In this document: in pieces, positions 16,925 through 25,926 of the stretch
Layout: each line of letters opens with the position of its first letter
How positions within the stretch are numbered: the first letter of the stretch is position 1
DNA from: a bacterium
GTDB taxonomy: Bacteria > CLD3 > SB21
DNA: 64,000 nt
Assembly: GCA_013360215.1 (NCBI GenBank)
Contig: JABWCP010000011.1
Location: forward strand, 25,164-89,163
Reading direction: 5' to 3'
The notes under the pieces: model-generated
The model's database searches: none
What the model was told of the DNA's origin: nothing
What the model saw: only the letters and a program-made list of their open reading frames with translations
Program-made: the position numbers and the translations under genes

Positions 16925-19900
16925 TTACGAAATGGGGTTAATAATTGGCAGAGATACATGTACTACGGTACCTTTACCTTGTTCGCCGGAGATTGTGATT
17001 TCGCCTTGTAAATGTTGAATACGTTCACGCATGCCCACAAGACCCAATGAATGGGGGCTGTTGAGTTGTACTTTGGTAATACCTTTTCCGTTGTCGCGAA
17101 TAATGAGATGAAGATGTTCATGTTCGGCGAAAAACTCAATAACGACTTCCGTAGCTTCGGCATGGCGCATCACGTTCGTCAGTGTTTCCTGAAAAATACG
17201 AAACAGCGCAGTGCCTTGCTCATTGGTGACCGGTGTATCGCCTTGTTCCAGATAACAACGGCACTGAAGGCCCGTACGCTTTTCAAATTCCGATGCTTGC
17301 CATTCGATGGCGGCCGAAACACCGAGATCGTCCAGAAGTCCCGGACGCAATTCGCTGGCAATTCGCTGGACACTTTTAACGGTGGCGTCGATGAGTGAAC
17401 TCATCGTGTTAGATTTTTCTTTGAGGGAAGGGTCTTCAGGGAGGCGTTTTTGTATCCAGGAAAGATCCATTTTCAGTGCGGTCAGTTGTTGACCCAGTTC
17501 ATCATGCACTTCGCGCGAAATCCGCGTACGCTCTTCTTCACGGACCCGAACCAAGTGATCGGAGAGATCGCGCAGCTGTTTAGTGCGCTCTTCGACCCTC
17601 TTTTCCAATTCGTCATGCGCATGCTGCAATTCATCTTTCTTCTGATTTAAAGCTGCCGTGCGTTCGATTACGATACCTTCAAGTCTGCGGTTCATCGCTT
17701 CAATATTGCGTACACGAGCGGAATAAGCAAATAGTAAAATTCCAATCAGCGCGGCAAATAAGATCGTTCGGAACCACCACGTTTCCCAATACGGCGGGCG
17801 GATCACAATCGGAAAACGAAGACCGTCGCTATTCCAAATCTGATCGTGATTGGAAGCGCGGACCAGGAGCGTGTAATTTCCCGGATCAATGTCCGTATAT
17901 TTTACGATGCGATTTTTTCCTGTTACAAAATTCCAATTTTCATCAATACCATCCAGTTTGTAGGCGTATTGATTTTTTTCGGGGACATAAAAATTGAGTG
18001 CGGAAAAGGAAAAGCTAAAAAAATTCTGATCATAATCTAAATGAAGATCGTGTTTGTAAGGAATGCTTGTATCCAATTTAGTGGGTTTGTCAAAAAGCCT
18101 GAAATCCGTAAGCGCTAGTCGCGGTGCTTGTTCGTGAGGTACGATAGCGCGCGGATGAAAGATATTAAATCCATTAACACCGCCAAATAGAAATTCGCCT
18201 TCACGCGTGCGAAGGCAAGCATTCGGTTCAAATTGATCAGCTTGTAAACCGTCATCGGATGTATAAACAGTAAAAACGCGGGAAGTATCGGATTTTGTTT
18301 GCATCCGAATAATACCGCGATTACTGCTCAGCCACAGATTGTCATTTTCATCGCCGATAATACCGTAAATGACATTGTTAGGCAAACCGTCTTTACGGGT
18401 GATGCGTTGAAATTTCTGTGTAAGTGGATCAAAGCGATTTAACCCGTTAGCCGTGCCGATCCATAGATAACCTGACTTATCCTGATAGATGCTATATACG
18501 TGGTTATCTGAAATCGTGAAGGCATCCGCCGTGTTTTTGGAAAACGTCATAAATTGTTCGGTTTGTCGATCAAAACACATCAAGCCCCGCAGTTGTGTGC
18601 CAATCCATAGTTTTCCTCTGTTGTCCATATAGAGTATTGTTAACATCTCATGTCGGATATTCTGATCTCCTAATTTGGTTACTCCATAGGTTTTAAATTG
18701 CTCATTTTTTGGGTCATATCGCACAAGTCCGTTGCGATAAGTTGCAATCCAGATGAACCCTTCGTTGTCTTCGACAATGTCATATACGCGGTTGGCAGTA
18801 AATTGACCTTGCGTCGTCGAACGGCGATAGGATTTCATTGTCCTACGTGCAGGATCATAACATTGCAGCCCACTCTGATGCGTACCGATCCATATTTTAC
18901 CGGAGCGATCTTCGAAAACGCGGTGTATTTGACGATCTCTCAGTGCATCGGAACTATCGGGACTATATCGCAAATGTTCAAAACGATCCGTAGTGCGGTC
19001 CCACCGCGAAATGCCGTCATCCGTACTGATCCAGATTGAACCATCGTCGCTTTCGGTGAAGCTGCGTACTACATTATGGATCAGACTGTGCGGATCCAAC
19101 GGGTTTTTTTTGTAGTGAACAAAACGCGGCTCCATTCCGCTGATTTGTGTTACACCATTGGAATACGTACAAACCCAGACGATGCCGTCGGTAGATTGGT
19201 AAATATCATAAATATACTCATCGGTAAAAATGGCCGGCTGATTAGGCGTGTTGCGGAAATTAAGAAATGTGTCGCCGGTCATCAAGTTAATGCCGCCTTC
19301 GGTGGTACCTATCCACAATCGGCCATAGGCGTCGCGTAGAATCCGGCGAACACGGTTGTGGCTTATAGTGTTTGGGTTCTTATTTTCAAACGTAAAAAAT
19401 TCCCATTGTTTCGTTGTGCGGTCAATTTTCCCCAGCCCTTGCGGTGTACAAACCCATAAGGTATTACCTCTGTCTATCGGATCTTCATACACATCCCAAA
19501 TCGTACTAAAATTGAAATGAGGGGGCACAACCAGATCGTCATATATCTTTGAAAATTTATTGGTCTCCGTATCCATTACGCAGAGACCGCCGGCAGTTGT
19601 TCCGATCCAAAGTTTTTTTTCTGCCGTGCCACCTGCGTTATGAACTTGGCAAATTGCTCGAATCAAATTGGATGATACACTTTTGCTATCGTTGGGGTTG
19701 TGTAAGAATGACTCGAAATCCGTTGGATTGGTTTGCCGTAACTTATTGAGCCCTACGTGCGTGCCGATCCACAATGTGCCGTAACTGTCTTGATATAATA
19801 CATTGATATTATTATTGCTGATAGATGTCGGCTGCATCGGGTCATGAAAAAACTTTTCGAAGCGGCCTGTGATGGGATCAAAACGGTTGAGTCCGTCTTC

Positions 19901-20227
19901 CGTTCCGACCCAAATACGTCCGTCTCGATCTTCGAGCAATGCCGTTACATAATTGTGAGAAATGGAAAAACTGTCGTTTTCGTCGTGCTGAAAGACAAGG
20001 AATTCATACCCGTCAAAGCGGTTGAGGCCTTCGCGTGTACCAAACCACATAAATCCGTCCCTGGTCTGAAGCGCGCATGTTACCAGATTTTGAGATAATC
20101 CATCTTCGAGCGTATAGGATCGCACCTGGAAATGGCGTTGTGGTTTAGCGTCTCCGCCTTGGACGGCGTAACCACAAACCATGATCCATATGCACAATAC
20201 CGTTGCAAAACGACGCCGTGGGGACAT
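16925..20227 (-). CDS. Two-component-regulator-propeller sensor kinase (HisKA_3)
   Basis: An 1100-residue membrane sensor. It has an N-terminal signal peptide and then many copies of the roughly 45-residue propeller repeat (IWIGT-GLNRFDP type) over about residues 35-730, enough for two seven-bladed propellers. A Y_Y_Y immunoglobulin-like domain (about 740-810) is followed by a membrane span (WWFRTILFAALIGILLFAY), a coiled coil, a HisKA_3 domain with His908 (SREVHDELGQQ) and a C-terminal HATPase. Unlike Bacteroides hybrid systems it carries no receiver or AraC domain and instead uses the separate NarL-type partner 8 bases downstream. The ligand is unknown; many relatives sense glycans. Confidence 0.93.
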   Translation of the reverse strand: MSPRRRFATVLCIWIMVCGYAVQGGDAKPQRHFQVRSYTLEDGLSQNLVTCALQTRDGFMWFGTREGLNRFDGYEFLVFQHDENDSFSISHNYVTALLEDRDGRIWVGTEDGLNRFDPITGRFEKFFHDPMQPTSISNNNINVLYQDSYGTLWIGTHVGLNKLRQTNPTDFESFLHNPNDSKSVSSNLIRAICQVHNAGGTAEKKLWIGTTAGGLCVMDTETNKFSKIYDDLVVPPHFNFSTIWDVYEDPIDRGNTLWVCTPQGLGKIDRTTKQWEFFTFENKNPNTISHNRVRRILRDAYGRLWIGTTEGGINLMTGDTFLNFRNTPNQPAIFTDEYIYDIYQSTDGIVWVCTYSNGVTQISGMEPRFVHYKKNPLDPHSLIHNVVRSFTESDDGSIWISTDDGISRWDRTTDRFEHLRYSPDSSDALRDRQIHRVFEDRSGKIWIGTHQSGLQCYDPARRTMKSYRRSTTQGQFTANRVYDIVEDNEGFIWIATYRNGLVRYDPKNEQFKTYGVTKLGDQNIRHEMLTILYMDNRGKLWIGTQLRGLMCFDRQTEQFMTFSKNTADAFTISDNHVYSIYQDKSGYLWIGTANGLNRFDPLTQKFQRITRKDGLPNNVIYGIIGDENDNLWLSSNRGIIRMQTKSDTSRVFTVYTSDDGLQADQFEPNACLRTREGEFLFGGVNGFNIFHPRAIVPHEQAPRLALTDFRLFDKPTKLDTSIPYKHDLHLDYDQNFFSFSFSALNFYVPEKNQYAYKLDGIDENWNFVTGKNRIVKYTDIDPGNYTLLVRASNHDQIWNSDGLRFPIVIRPPYWETWWFRTILFAALIGILLFAYSARVRNIEAMNRRLEGIVIERTAALNQKKDELQHAHDELEKRVEERTKQLRDLSDHLVRVREEERTRISREVHDELGQQLTALKMDLSWIQKRLPEDPSLKEKSNTMSSLIDATVKSVQRIASELRPGLLDDLGVSAAIEWQASEFEKRTGLQCRCYLEQGDTPVTNEQGTALFRIFQETLTNVMRHAEATEVVIEFFAEHEHLHLIIRDNGKGITKVQLNSPHSLGLVGMRERIQHLQGEITISGEQGKGTVVHVSLPIINPIS

Positions 20228-20339
20228 TTGAAAAAAGATTAATGAATTGAGATCGGTGTAGTGAAAACTAATCGAAAAGAGTCGAAAAAAAAAGTGAAAA
20301 AATATTATTTAATCCGTGCCTGATTTGTAACGTCAAAAT

Positions 20340-20813
20340 CTATTTTTTAGGACCGATGCGCGTAAGTAATAAACCGGTGGCTACGGTGTCTCCGTCTTGG
20401 TCACGGATATCAACCCGTACGGAGATGTCGCGCGTTTCGGCTGTCGCCACGATCTCGGTTTGGCATTCTCCAACAAGTGTACCCCGTGCCTTTTTTTGAT
20501 AATCCACCGCGATATTTTTTACGATAAAACGCGCATCCTCCGGTAATCCGCATACCAACGCAAGATTGCCGGTGTATTCCGCGAGGTTAGCAAGAGCAAT
20601 GGCATGTATCGAACGCAGATGGTTGCGCACTTTACGCCGATCCCGTAATAAAACACGCGCATAACCGGGTTTGAGTTCTAAAACGCGGGCTGATATGCTC
20701 CCGGTGTAGGGTATGTAGCGGTTGACAAAACAACTGAATATCAAGGCACCCAATGGAAGTTTATTCAAAAATAACCATTGACGGTGTATAGCGTTGCGTC
20801 CTTCAGTTTGCAT
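20340..20813 (-). CDS. Hotdog-fold thioesterase-like protein (DUF4442)
   Basis: A 157-residue protein with the features of the DUF4442/PaaI-like hotdog group. A helix segment (LSGALIF-like) is followed by IPYTGSISARVLELKPGYARV, then RNHLRSIHAIALANLAEYTGNLAL, where the hotdog central helix and probable catalytic region lie, and three strands to the end. It probably hydrolyses an acyl-CoA or binds acyl chains; the substrate cannot be told. It stands alone between the divergent amidase-deacetylase gene and the kinase. Confidence 0.82.
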   Translation of the reverse strand: MQTEGRNAIHRQWLFLNKLPLGALIFSCFVNRYIPYTGSISARVLELKPGYARVLLRDRRKVRNHLRSIHAIALANLAEYTGNLALVCGLPEDARFIVKNIAVDYQKKARGTLVGECQTEIVATAETRDISVRVDIRDQDGDTVATGLLLTRIGPKK

Positions 20814-20950
20814 AAATCGTTATCGGGGTTTAGATGAAATACAATTCCATTCAGTTCATATACTTATTGTAAAGGAAATCCGACTAAATTCCAATTGAAT
20901 TGTGTCTGTGAAAAGACTACTTTACGCGCGAATTTAAAGAAAATGTTAAT

Positions 20951-22540
20951 ATGAAGAAAATCGATTTTTTAGATTGGTCACTTGACGCTTGGTTTTTAGC
21001 GTTATGTTTGATGTTGTGTTTAACATGTATGGCCTTCAGTTGTTCATTGAACGCACAGGAAAAAGACACGGTTATTTTGCGCGACTCCGCTGTAACCGAG
21101 GGCGACAGCGTGGACACGTTTAATGCCACAGTACAGAATGTGGTGAATGAAACTCGACGTATCGTCAAACGACGCGCCCAAGCCGCATCGCGTTTTCTGA
21201 ACGAACGCTACATCATCGTCATTGACCCAGGCCATGGCGGCACAAAGTACATAGACAAAGGGAATTCGGCCAAATTGGATGGCATCGAATACCACGAAAA
21301 AGACATGATGTTTGAATATGCACAGCTAGTGGAGAAAAAATTAGCCGCGGCAGGATATGAAGGACTGCGAAAAACGAAAGAAGCGGCGGATGATTCGTCG
21401 CTATCCATTTACACGCGTGCCGGTCGTGCGGCCAAATTCGGAAAAGATGCAGGCAAAAAAGTTCTTTTTGTCAGCCTCCACTGGAATAATTTTGAAGATC
21501 CTTCGGTCGGCGGTACGGAGATATATATCAAAGAAAGTCAAAATTACAAAAGTCGTAAATTGGCGGAATTTCTGCGCGGTTCGATGAGTCATATTTTACA
21601 AATGCACGGTGCCGGTCAAAATATTACGGGTATCGTCGAACGCGATTATCGTGTGCTGCGCGAAATGGATACCGGTGTTTTGATCGAAATCGGGTACGCA
21701 AGCAACCCCGGCGACCTCCGAAAGATGCTGTCACAAAAAGACGAGATTGCCACCGCTATTGTCAATGGCATTGATGCGTTTGCGGAATATATGCAGGAAC
21801 AAGAGGCGCAAAAACAAATGCCCAATGATGATCCCAAAAAAGCGGCTGAGGATGCCAAGTTAGCCGAAATCCCGAGCATCCCGTTTGGATGGTCCTGGCG
21901 CAAAAAAGATATTAGCGCCGATGTGGATCATCTGATGAAACGTTACGACGGGATGTACGAAAAGGTCACCACTGAAAAAGAAATTTACCTGACGTTTGAC
22001 TGCGGTTGGGAAAACGGCTATACGCCGAAAATATTAGATGTGCTGAAAGCCAACGAAGTCAAGGCCGCGTTTTTCATTACCGGCGGATATTTGAAGTCGG
22101 CAGAGGATGTCGTGGCGCGTATGGTGCAGGAAGGTCATATCGTCGGCAATCATTCTGTCAACCACCTCAGCATGCCGCAGCTCAAAGTGCGGGAGATGAA
22201 GCGGGAGATTCTTGGTTTAGAGCAGGATTTTTATGATCTTTTTGAAATGAAAATGAATTATTTCCGTCCGCCCAGCGGCGAATGGAGTCGTCGTTCGCTG
22301 GCCGTGACCCAGGCGCTGGGATATAAGACCGTATTTTGGTCGTTTGCGTACGATGATTGGGATGTGCAGGCACAACATGGGCGGGATTATGCATACAAAA
22401 AAATCACCCAAAATGTTCGCCCCGGCGTCATTATTCTGTTGCATGCGGTATCAAAGGATAATTTTGAAGCATTAGACGCCGTGATCAAAGATCTGCGCAA
22501 AGACGGTTATGTATTTAAGAGTTTGGATGAAATCAAATAA
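20951..22540 (+). CDS. Fused CwlD-like amidase and PdaA-like deacetylase
   Basis: A 529-residue two-enzyme protein with a signal peptide (about residues 1-36). The first half (about 86-282) is an Amidase_3 N-acetylmuramoyl-L-alanine amidase with zinc ligands His95 (IDPGHGG), Glu116 and His177 (VSLHWNN) and catalytic Glu246 (LIEIGYASNPGD). The second half (about 340-529) is a NodB deacetylase of the PdaA type, with LTFDCGWENGYTPK (Asp350), NHSVNH (His401, His405), FRPPSGEWS and a C-terminal LLHAVSKDN. In Bacillus, CwlD and PdaA act in sequence to make muramic delta-lactam in spore cortex; here both activities are predicted on one chain in a Gram-negative. It heads a five-gene operon. Confidence 0.92.
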   Translation: MKKIDFLDWSLDAWFLALCLMLCLTCMAFSCSLNAQEKDTVILRDSAVTEGDSVDTFNATVQNVVNETRRIVKRRAQAASRFLNERYIIVIDPGHGGTKYIDKGNSAKLDGIEYHEKDMMFEYAQLVEKKLAAAGYEGLRKTKEAADDSSLSIYTRAGRAAKFGKDAGKKVLFVSLHWNNFEDPSVGGTEIYIKESQNYKSRKLAEFLRGSMSHILQMHGAGQNITGIVERDYRVLREMDTGVLIEIGYASNPGDLRKMLSQKDEIATAIVNGIDAFAEYMQEQEAQKQMPNDDPKKAAEDAKLAEIPSIPFGWSWRKKDISADVDHLMKRYDGMYEKVTTEKEIYLTFDCGWENGYTPKILDVLKANEVKAAFFITGGYLKSAEDVVARMVQEGHIVGNHSVNHLSMPQLKVREMKREILGLEQDFYDLFEMKMNYFRPPSGEWSRRSLAVTQALGYKTVFWSFAYDDWDVQAQHGRDYAYKKITQNVRPGVIILLHAVSKDNFEALDAVIKDLRKDGYVFKSLDEIK

Positions 22541-22556
22541 AGAACGATGAGAGCGA

Positions 22557-23297
22557 ATGGGTACACATGATCAAACGGCGGATGCCGTACTCCCCAAACC
22601 GGAAGAAAAAAAACAATACGTACGCGCCATGTTTGACGGCGTGGCGTCAAAGTATGACTTTCTCAATCATTTATTGAGTCTCGGTATTGATATTTATTGG
22701 CGCCGTCGTGCCCTGAAACTGATCAATTTTTCGATGAATCCGAAATTGCTGGATTTAGCCACCGGCACGGGCGATGTGGCGATCATGGCTATACGTATGG
22801 GTGCGCAACATGTGTACGGTGTGGATTTATCGGAAGGGATGTTGGCCTACGGGCGAAAAAAAATCGAAAAAGAAAAAATGACGGATGCGATCGATATGAT
22901 CTGTGGTGAGGGCGAACGCATACCGATGGAAGATGCGTGTGTGGACGCTTCGACGATCGCTTTCGGCATTCGTAATGTCGTGGATATCCCGCAAACGCTG
23001 CGCGAAATGGCGCGTGTGACCAAAACATCGGGCATGATCGTGGTGCTCGAGTTTTCCCAACCGCAATGGCCGGTGATGAAGCAGTTGTACCAATTCTACT
23101 TTACGCAAGTTCTTCCGCGCATTGGTTCTCTCTTTTCCAAAGATAAAAAGGCGTATCATTATTTGCCGGCGTCGGTGATGCGTTTCCCGGCACGTGACGA
23201 GTTTGCTCACATGATGGAACAAGCCGGCTATACCAACGTTCGTCATTTTGATATGACGCTGGGTATCGTGACAGTTTATTCCGGCATCAAATTGTAA
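22557..23297 (+). CDS. ubiE: Demethylmenaquinone methyltransferase (UbiE/MenG)
   Basis: SAM-dependent C-methyltransferase, the last step of menaquinone synthesis. It has VRAMFDGVASKYDFLNHLLSLGID near the start, the SAM-binding LLDLATGTGDVAI, the post-I motif GVDLSEGML, and the family-specific AFGIRNVVDIPQTLREMARV and VLEFSQP. The length of 246 residues is typical. It starts 16 bases after the amidase-deacetylase gene. Its position in this operon has no obvious functional link to wall modification. Confidence 0.95.
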   Translation: MGTHDQTADAVLPKPEEKKQYVRAMFDGVASKYDFLNHLLSLGIDIYWRRRALKLINFSMNPKLLDLATGTGDVAIMAIRMGAQHVYGVDLSEGMLAYGRKKIEKEKMTDAIDMICGEGERIPMEDACVDASTIAFGIRNVVDIPQTLREMARVTKTSGMIVVLEFSQPQWPVMKQLYQFYFTQVLPRIGSLFSKDKKAYHYLPASVMRFPARDEFAHMMEQAGYTNVRHFDMTLGIVTVYSGIKL

Positions 23298-23317
23298 ACG
23301 TTTTTTTGGAGAACACT

Positions 23318-23947
23318 ATGCTGATCGAAAAAAAAGTAACAGAATTTTTAGATGAATTGGCCTCGTCGGCGCCTGCGCCCGGGGGAGGCAGTGTAGCCGC
23401 GTTGGCCGCGGCTCTGGGGACGGCACTCACAGCGATGGTCGCGCAGCTTACGATCGGAAAAAAGAAATATGCCGATGTCGAACCTATCATGCAGGAGATC
23501 AGCCGTAAAGCGGAAACCCTGCGCCGTGATGCAACAGCCCTGATTGATAAAGATACGATTGCATTTAATGCCGTGATGGCCGCATTTGCCATGCCCAAAG
23601 AAACCGACGAACAAAAACAAGCGCGCGCGTCGGCCATCGAAAGTGCGACACAAAACGCAACGCGTATTCCTCTGGATGTTATGAAGTTGTGCGCAGCCGC
23701 AATCGGGTTGACCCATACGGTCGTTACGCGCGGCAATACTAACGCCCTCAGCGACGGCGGCGTCGGTGCGCTGATGCTGCAGGCCGCTTGCCGCGGTGCT
23801 TATTATAATGTGATGATCAATTTGGGCGGACTCAAGGATGCGGCATTTGTATCGGCGACCCAATCGGAAGCGCAAATTACCATGAAAACCGTGGATGATG
23901 CGGCGCTTGCGATCAGTCAACACGTAGGCAATCAGTTCGGCGTATGA
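23318..23947 (+). CDS. Formiminotransferase-cyclodeaminase-like (FchA) protein
   Basis: A 209-residue all-helical protein of the cyclodeaminase family. The hallmark SSAPAPGGGSVAALAAALG lies near the N-terminus, followed by MVAQLTIGKKKY and TRGNTNALSDGGVGALMLQAA. The family converts formimino-tetrahydrofolate to methenyl-tetrahydrofolate in one-carbon metabolism. The formiminotransferase partner is not in the window. The ATG at 23318 has GGAG seven bases upstream and is preferred over a TTG twelve bases earlier. The stop overlaps the start of the following small gene (ATGA). Confidence 0.9.
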   Translation: MLIEKKVTEFLDELASSAPAPGGGSVAALAAALGTALTAMVAQLTIGKKKYADVEPIMQEISRKAETLRRDATALIDKDTIAFNAVMAAFAMPKETDEQKQARASAIESATQNATRIPLDVMKLCAAAIGLTHTVVTRGNTNALSDGGVGALMLQAACRGAYYNVMINLGGLKDAAFVSATQSEAQITMKTVDDAALAISQHVGNQFGV

Positions 23948-24093
23948 ATTTAGATACGATACTTTTTTTTATTGTCGTTGTCGGACTGTTGTCGTTTACG
24001 TTTTTGATTTATATCGGTCGTAAAAGAAAAAAAAGTATAGGCGCGCGTAAAGAACGCATCAAAAACCAATGGCGTAACCGCCTTGAGGAATGA
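23944..24093 (+). CDS. 49-residue single-pass membrane protein
   Basis: A small open frame, start and stop overlapping both neighbours by four bases (ATGA at each end), which is strong evidence that it is translated. It encodes one hydrophobic helix (LFFIVVVGLLSFTFLIYI, about residues 7-24) followed by a very basic tail (GRKRKKSIGARKERIKNQWR). The positive-inside rule puts the tail in the cytoplasm. I know of no family. Coupling to the SpoIIE-type phosphatase suggests that it could anchor or regulate that protein (inference). Confidence 0.8.
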   Translation: MNLDTILFFIVVVGLLSFTFLIYIGRKRKKSIGARKERIKNQWRNRLEE

Positions 24094-25856
24094 GTATGGA
24101 ACCGATGGACAAGCCGCTGGATAAACAATCCCTCATCAAAGGCGAGGTGCAGGATGACGTGGATCGCAAACTGCTGGAACTGTCTGCGCTTTTTGAAATA
24201 AGTCAGTTGCTCAATTCTTCCCTCAATCTGACTTCGATCGTAGATAATATCTTGCTCTCACCGATGGGCCGCATGATGATCAATAAAGGTCTTTTTTTGC
24301 TGCATCGCGGTGATCATCAGTATGAAATATTTACCCTCAAAGGTTTATCCCGCGATCTGATCGGAAAAAAAATAAGCATCACCGAGATACCGCAAAAATC
24401 TTTTCTCCTCGATGAGGTTTCCGACGCGCCGTATCCGTGGCTTTCGTTTTTTACGCAGTACGACATGAAGCTGATCGTGCCGATCGTTTTGCGCAACGAT
24501 ATGCTTGGGTTGGTCGCTTTCGGAAAAAAATTGATCGGTGGTCCGTACATCGAAAGCGAGATCGAATTTTTATCGTCCATCGCCAATATTGCCGCCACCA
24601 GCATTCAAAACGGTATTGTGTTCGAAGAGTTACGATCGGTCAATGCGCGCTTAGATAAAAAAATACAAGAACTGCACACCCTTTTTGACATCGGCAAGGA
24701 ACTCAACGCCACGTTAGATGCGCAGAAGGTCGTCAAATTGCTTTCCTACGGGCTTATGGGTGAAATGATGGTTAATCGTTTCGCGATTTTGGTGCGTCGC
24801 CATGACGGTGTCGAATATGCCGAAAAACGGGGCCTTGCCCGATTGCAGCTCGATGACACCCAGACGTCGCTGGTATTCAATTATTCGCAACCGGCGGTGG
24901 TGACGGATGACGAGCACAGCGAACTGCAGCACGCTCTTCAAAATCAGGATATTATCGCAATTGTTCCGATGCGAAGCCAGGATCGCACAAAAGGTGTTCT
25001 GCTTCTTGGCCCTAAAATTTCCGGAAAAGGATTTACTAAAGAAGAATTAGATTTTGTTTTTACGCTGGGTAATCAGGCGATGATTTCGCTTGAAAACGCA
25101 TGGCTTTTCGAAGATTCACTGGAGCGTAAACGACTGGAAGAGGAACTCGAACTTGCACGCAAAATTCAGATGGGCTTGTTACCTAAAGATTTTCCAAAAC
25201 TGAACAATTTTGAAGTGTACGGTTTGAATATTTCATCCAAACAAGTCGGTGGCGATTACTTTGATGTGCTCAAAATCGATGAAACGCATTATATCATAGC
25301 GATCGCGGATGTGAGCGGTAAAGGCGTACCGGCTTCGCTTTTGATGAGCAATGTGCAGGCCAGTTTGCTGGCGCTCAGTACCGAAGTCAGTGATTTTAGC
25401 AAGCTTGTCTATAAGGTAAATAATATCATTTACGCGAATACCGATTCCGAAAAATTTATCACGTTTTTTGGCGGTGTACTGGATATCGAAAAACGTACGT
25501 TTACATATGTCAATGCAGGGCACAATCCGCCGTATTGGCGGAAAACGGATGGGACGTTACATACACTGGATAAAGGCGGTTTACTTTTGGGTATGTTGCC
25601 CGACATGCCGTATGAACAAGAAACGATCACGCTTTCACCCGGTGAAGGCATCGTCATGTTTACCGATGGCGTGACGGAAGCGATGAACGAAAAGTTGGAT
25701 CAATATGACGAATCGCGCCTTGAAGCATTGATCAAGACGCATCCGAAGATAACGGCCAAAGAATGTACGGAAAAAATTGCCGCTGAAGTCAAAGCCTTTG
25801 CCGGTGCGGCGCCGCAGTCAGACGATATCACCGTTGTTATCCTCCATGCTATTTAA
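24090..25856 (+). CDS. GAF-GAF-SpoIIE/RsbU-type PP2C phosphatase
   Basis: A 588-residue cytoplasmic signalling phosphatase. Two GAF-like sensor domains (about residues 30-185 and 200-345) are joined by helices; each begins with an LFEI-SQLLNSSLNL or LFDIGKELNATLDA type helix. A coiled linker (RKRLEEELELARKIQMGLLPKDFP) leads into a PP2C/SpoIIE domain (about 375-588) with the metal-binding GGDYFD, ADVSGKGVPA, NAGHNPP, FTDGVTEA and SDDITV motifs. These enzymes usually dephosphorylate anti-sigma-factor antagonists; no STAS or RsbW-like gene is adjacent. It ends the operon before a hairpin at 25884. Confidence 0.93.
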   Translation: MSMEPMDKPLDKQSLIKGEVQDDVDRKLLELSALFEISQLLNSSLNLTSIVDNILLSPMGRMMINKGLFLLHRGDHQYEIFTLKGLSRDLIGKKISITEIPQKSFLLDEVSDAPYPWLSFFTQYDMKLIVPIVLRNDMLGLVAFGKKLIGGPYIESEIEFLSSIANIAATSIQNGIVFEELRSVNARLDKKIQELHTLFDIGKELNATLDAQKVVKLLSYGLMGEMMVNRFAILVRRHDGVEYAEKRGLARLQLDDTQTSLVFNYSQPAVVTDDEHSELQHALQNQDIIAIVPMRSQDRTKGVLLLGPKISGKGFTKEELDFVFTLGNQAMISLENAWLFEDSLERKRLEEELELARKIQMGLLPKDFPKLNNFEVYGLNISSKQVGGDYFDVLKIDETHYIIAIADVSGKGVPASLLMSNVQASLLALSTEVSDFSKLVYKVNNIIYANTDSEKFITFFGGVLDIEKRTFTYVNAGHNPPYWRKTDGTLHTLDKGGLLLGMLPDMPYEQETITLSPGEGIVMFTDGVTEAMNEKLDQYDESRLEALIKTHPKITAKECTEKIAAEVKAFAGAAPQSDDITVVILHAI

Positions 25857-25883
25857 GAGCCTACCTTTATTTTGGAAACATAG

Positions 25884-25912
25884 CGGCGTGATGTAAAACA
25901 TCCGCCGTTTTT
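25884..25912 (+). terminator. Terminator-like hairpin between the phosphatase and TonB receptor genes
   Basis: A stem CGGCG-T-GATGT / ACATC-CGCCG with one bulged T and a 3-base loop, followed by TTTTT. It lies 28 bases past the phosphatase stop and only 14 bases before the receptor start, so it may also act as a leader attenuator for the receptor gene. Confidence 0.75.
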
Positions 25913-25926
25913 GATATGAAAGTGAT

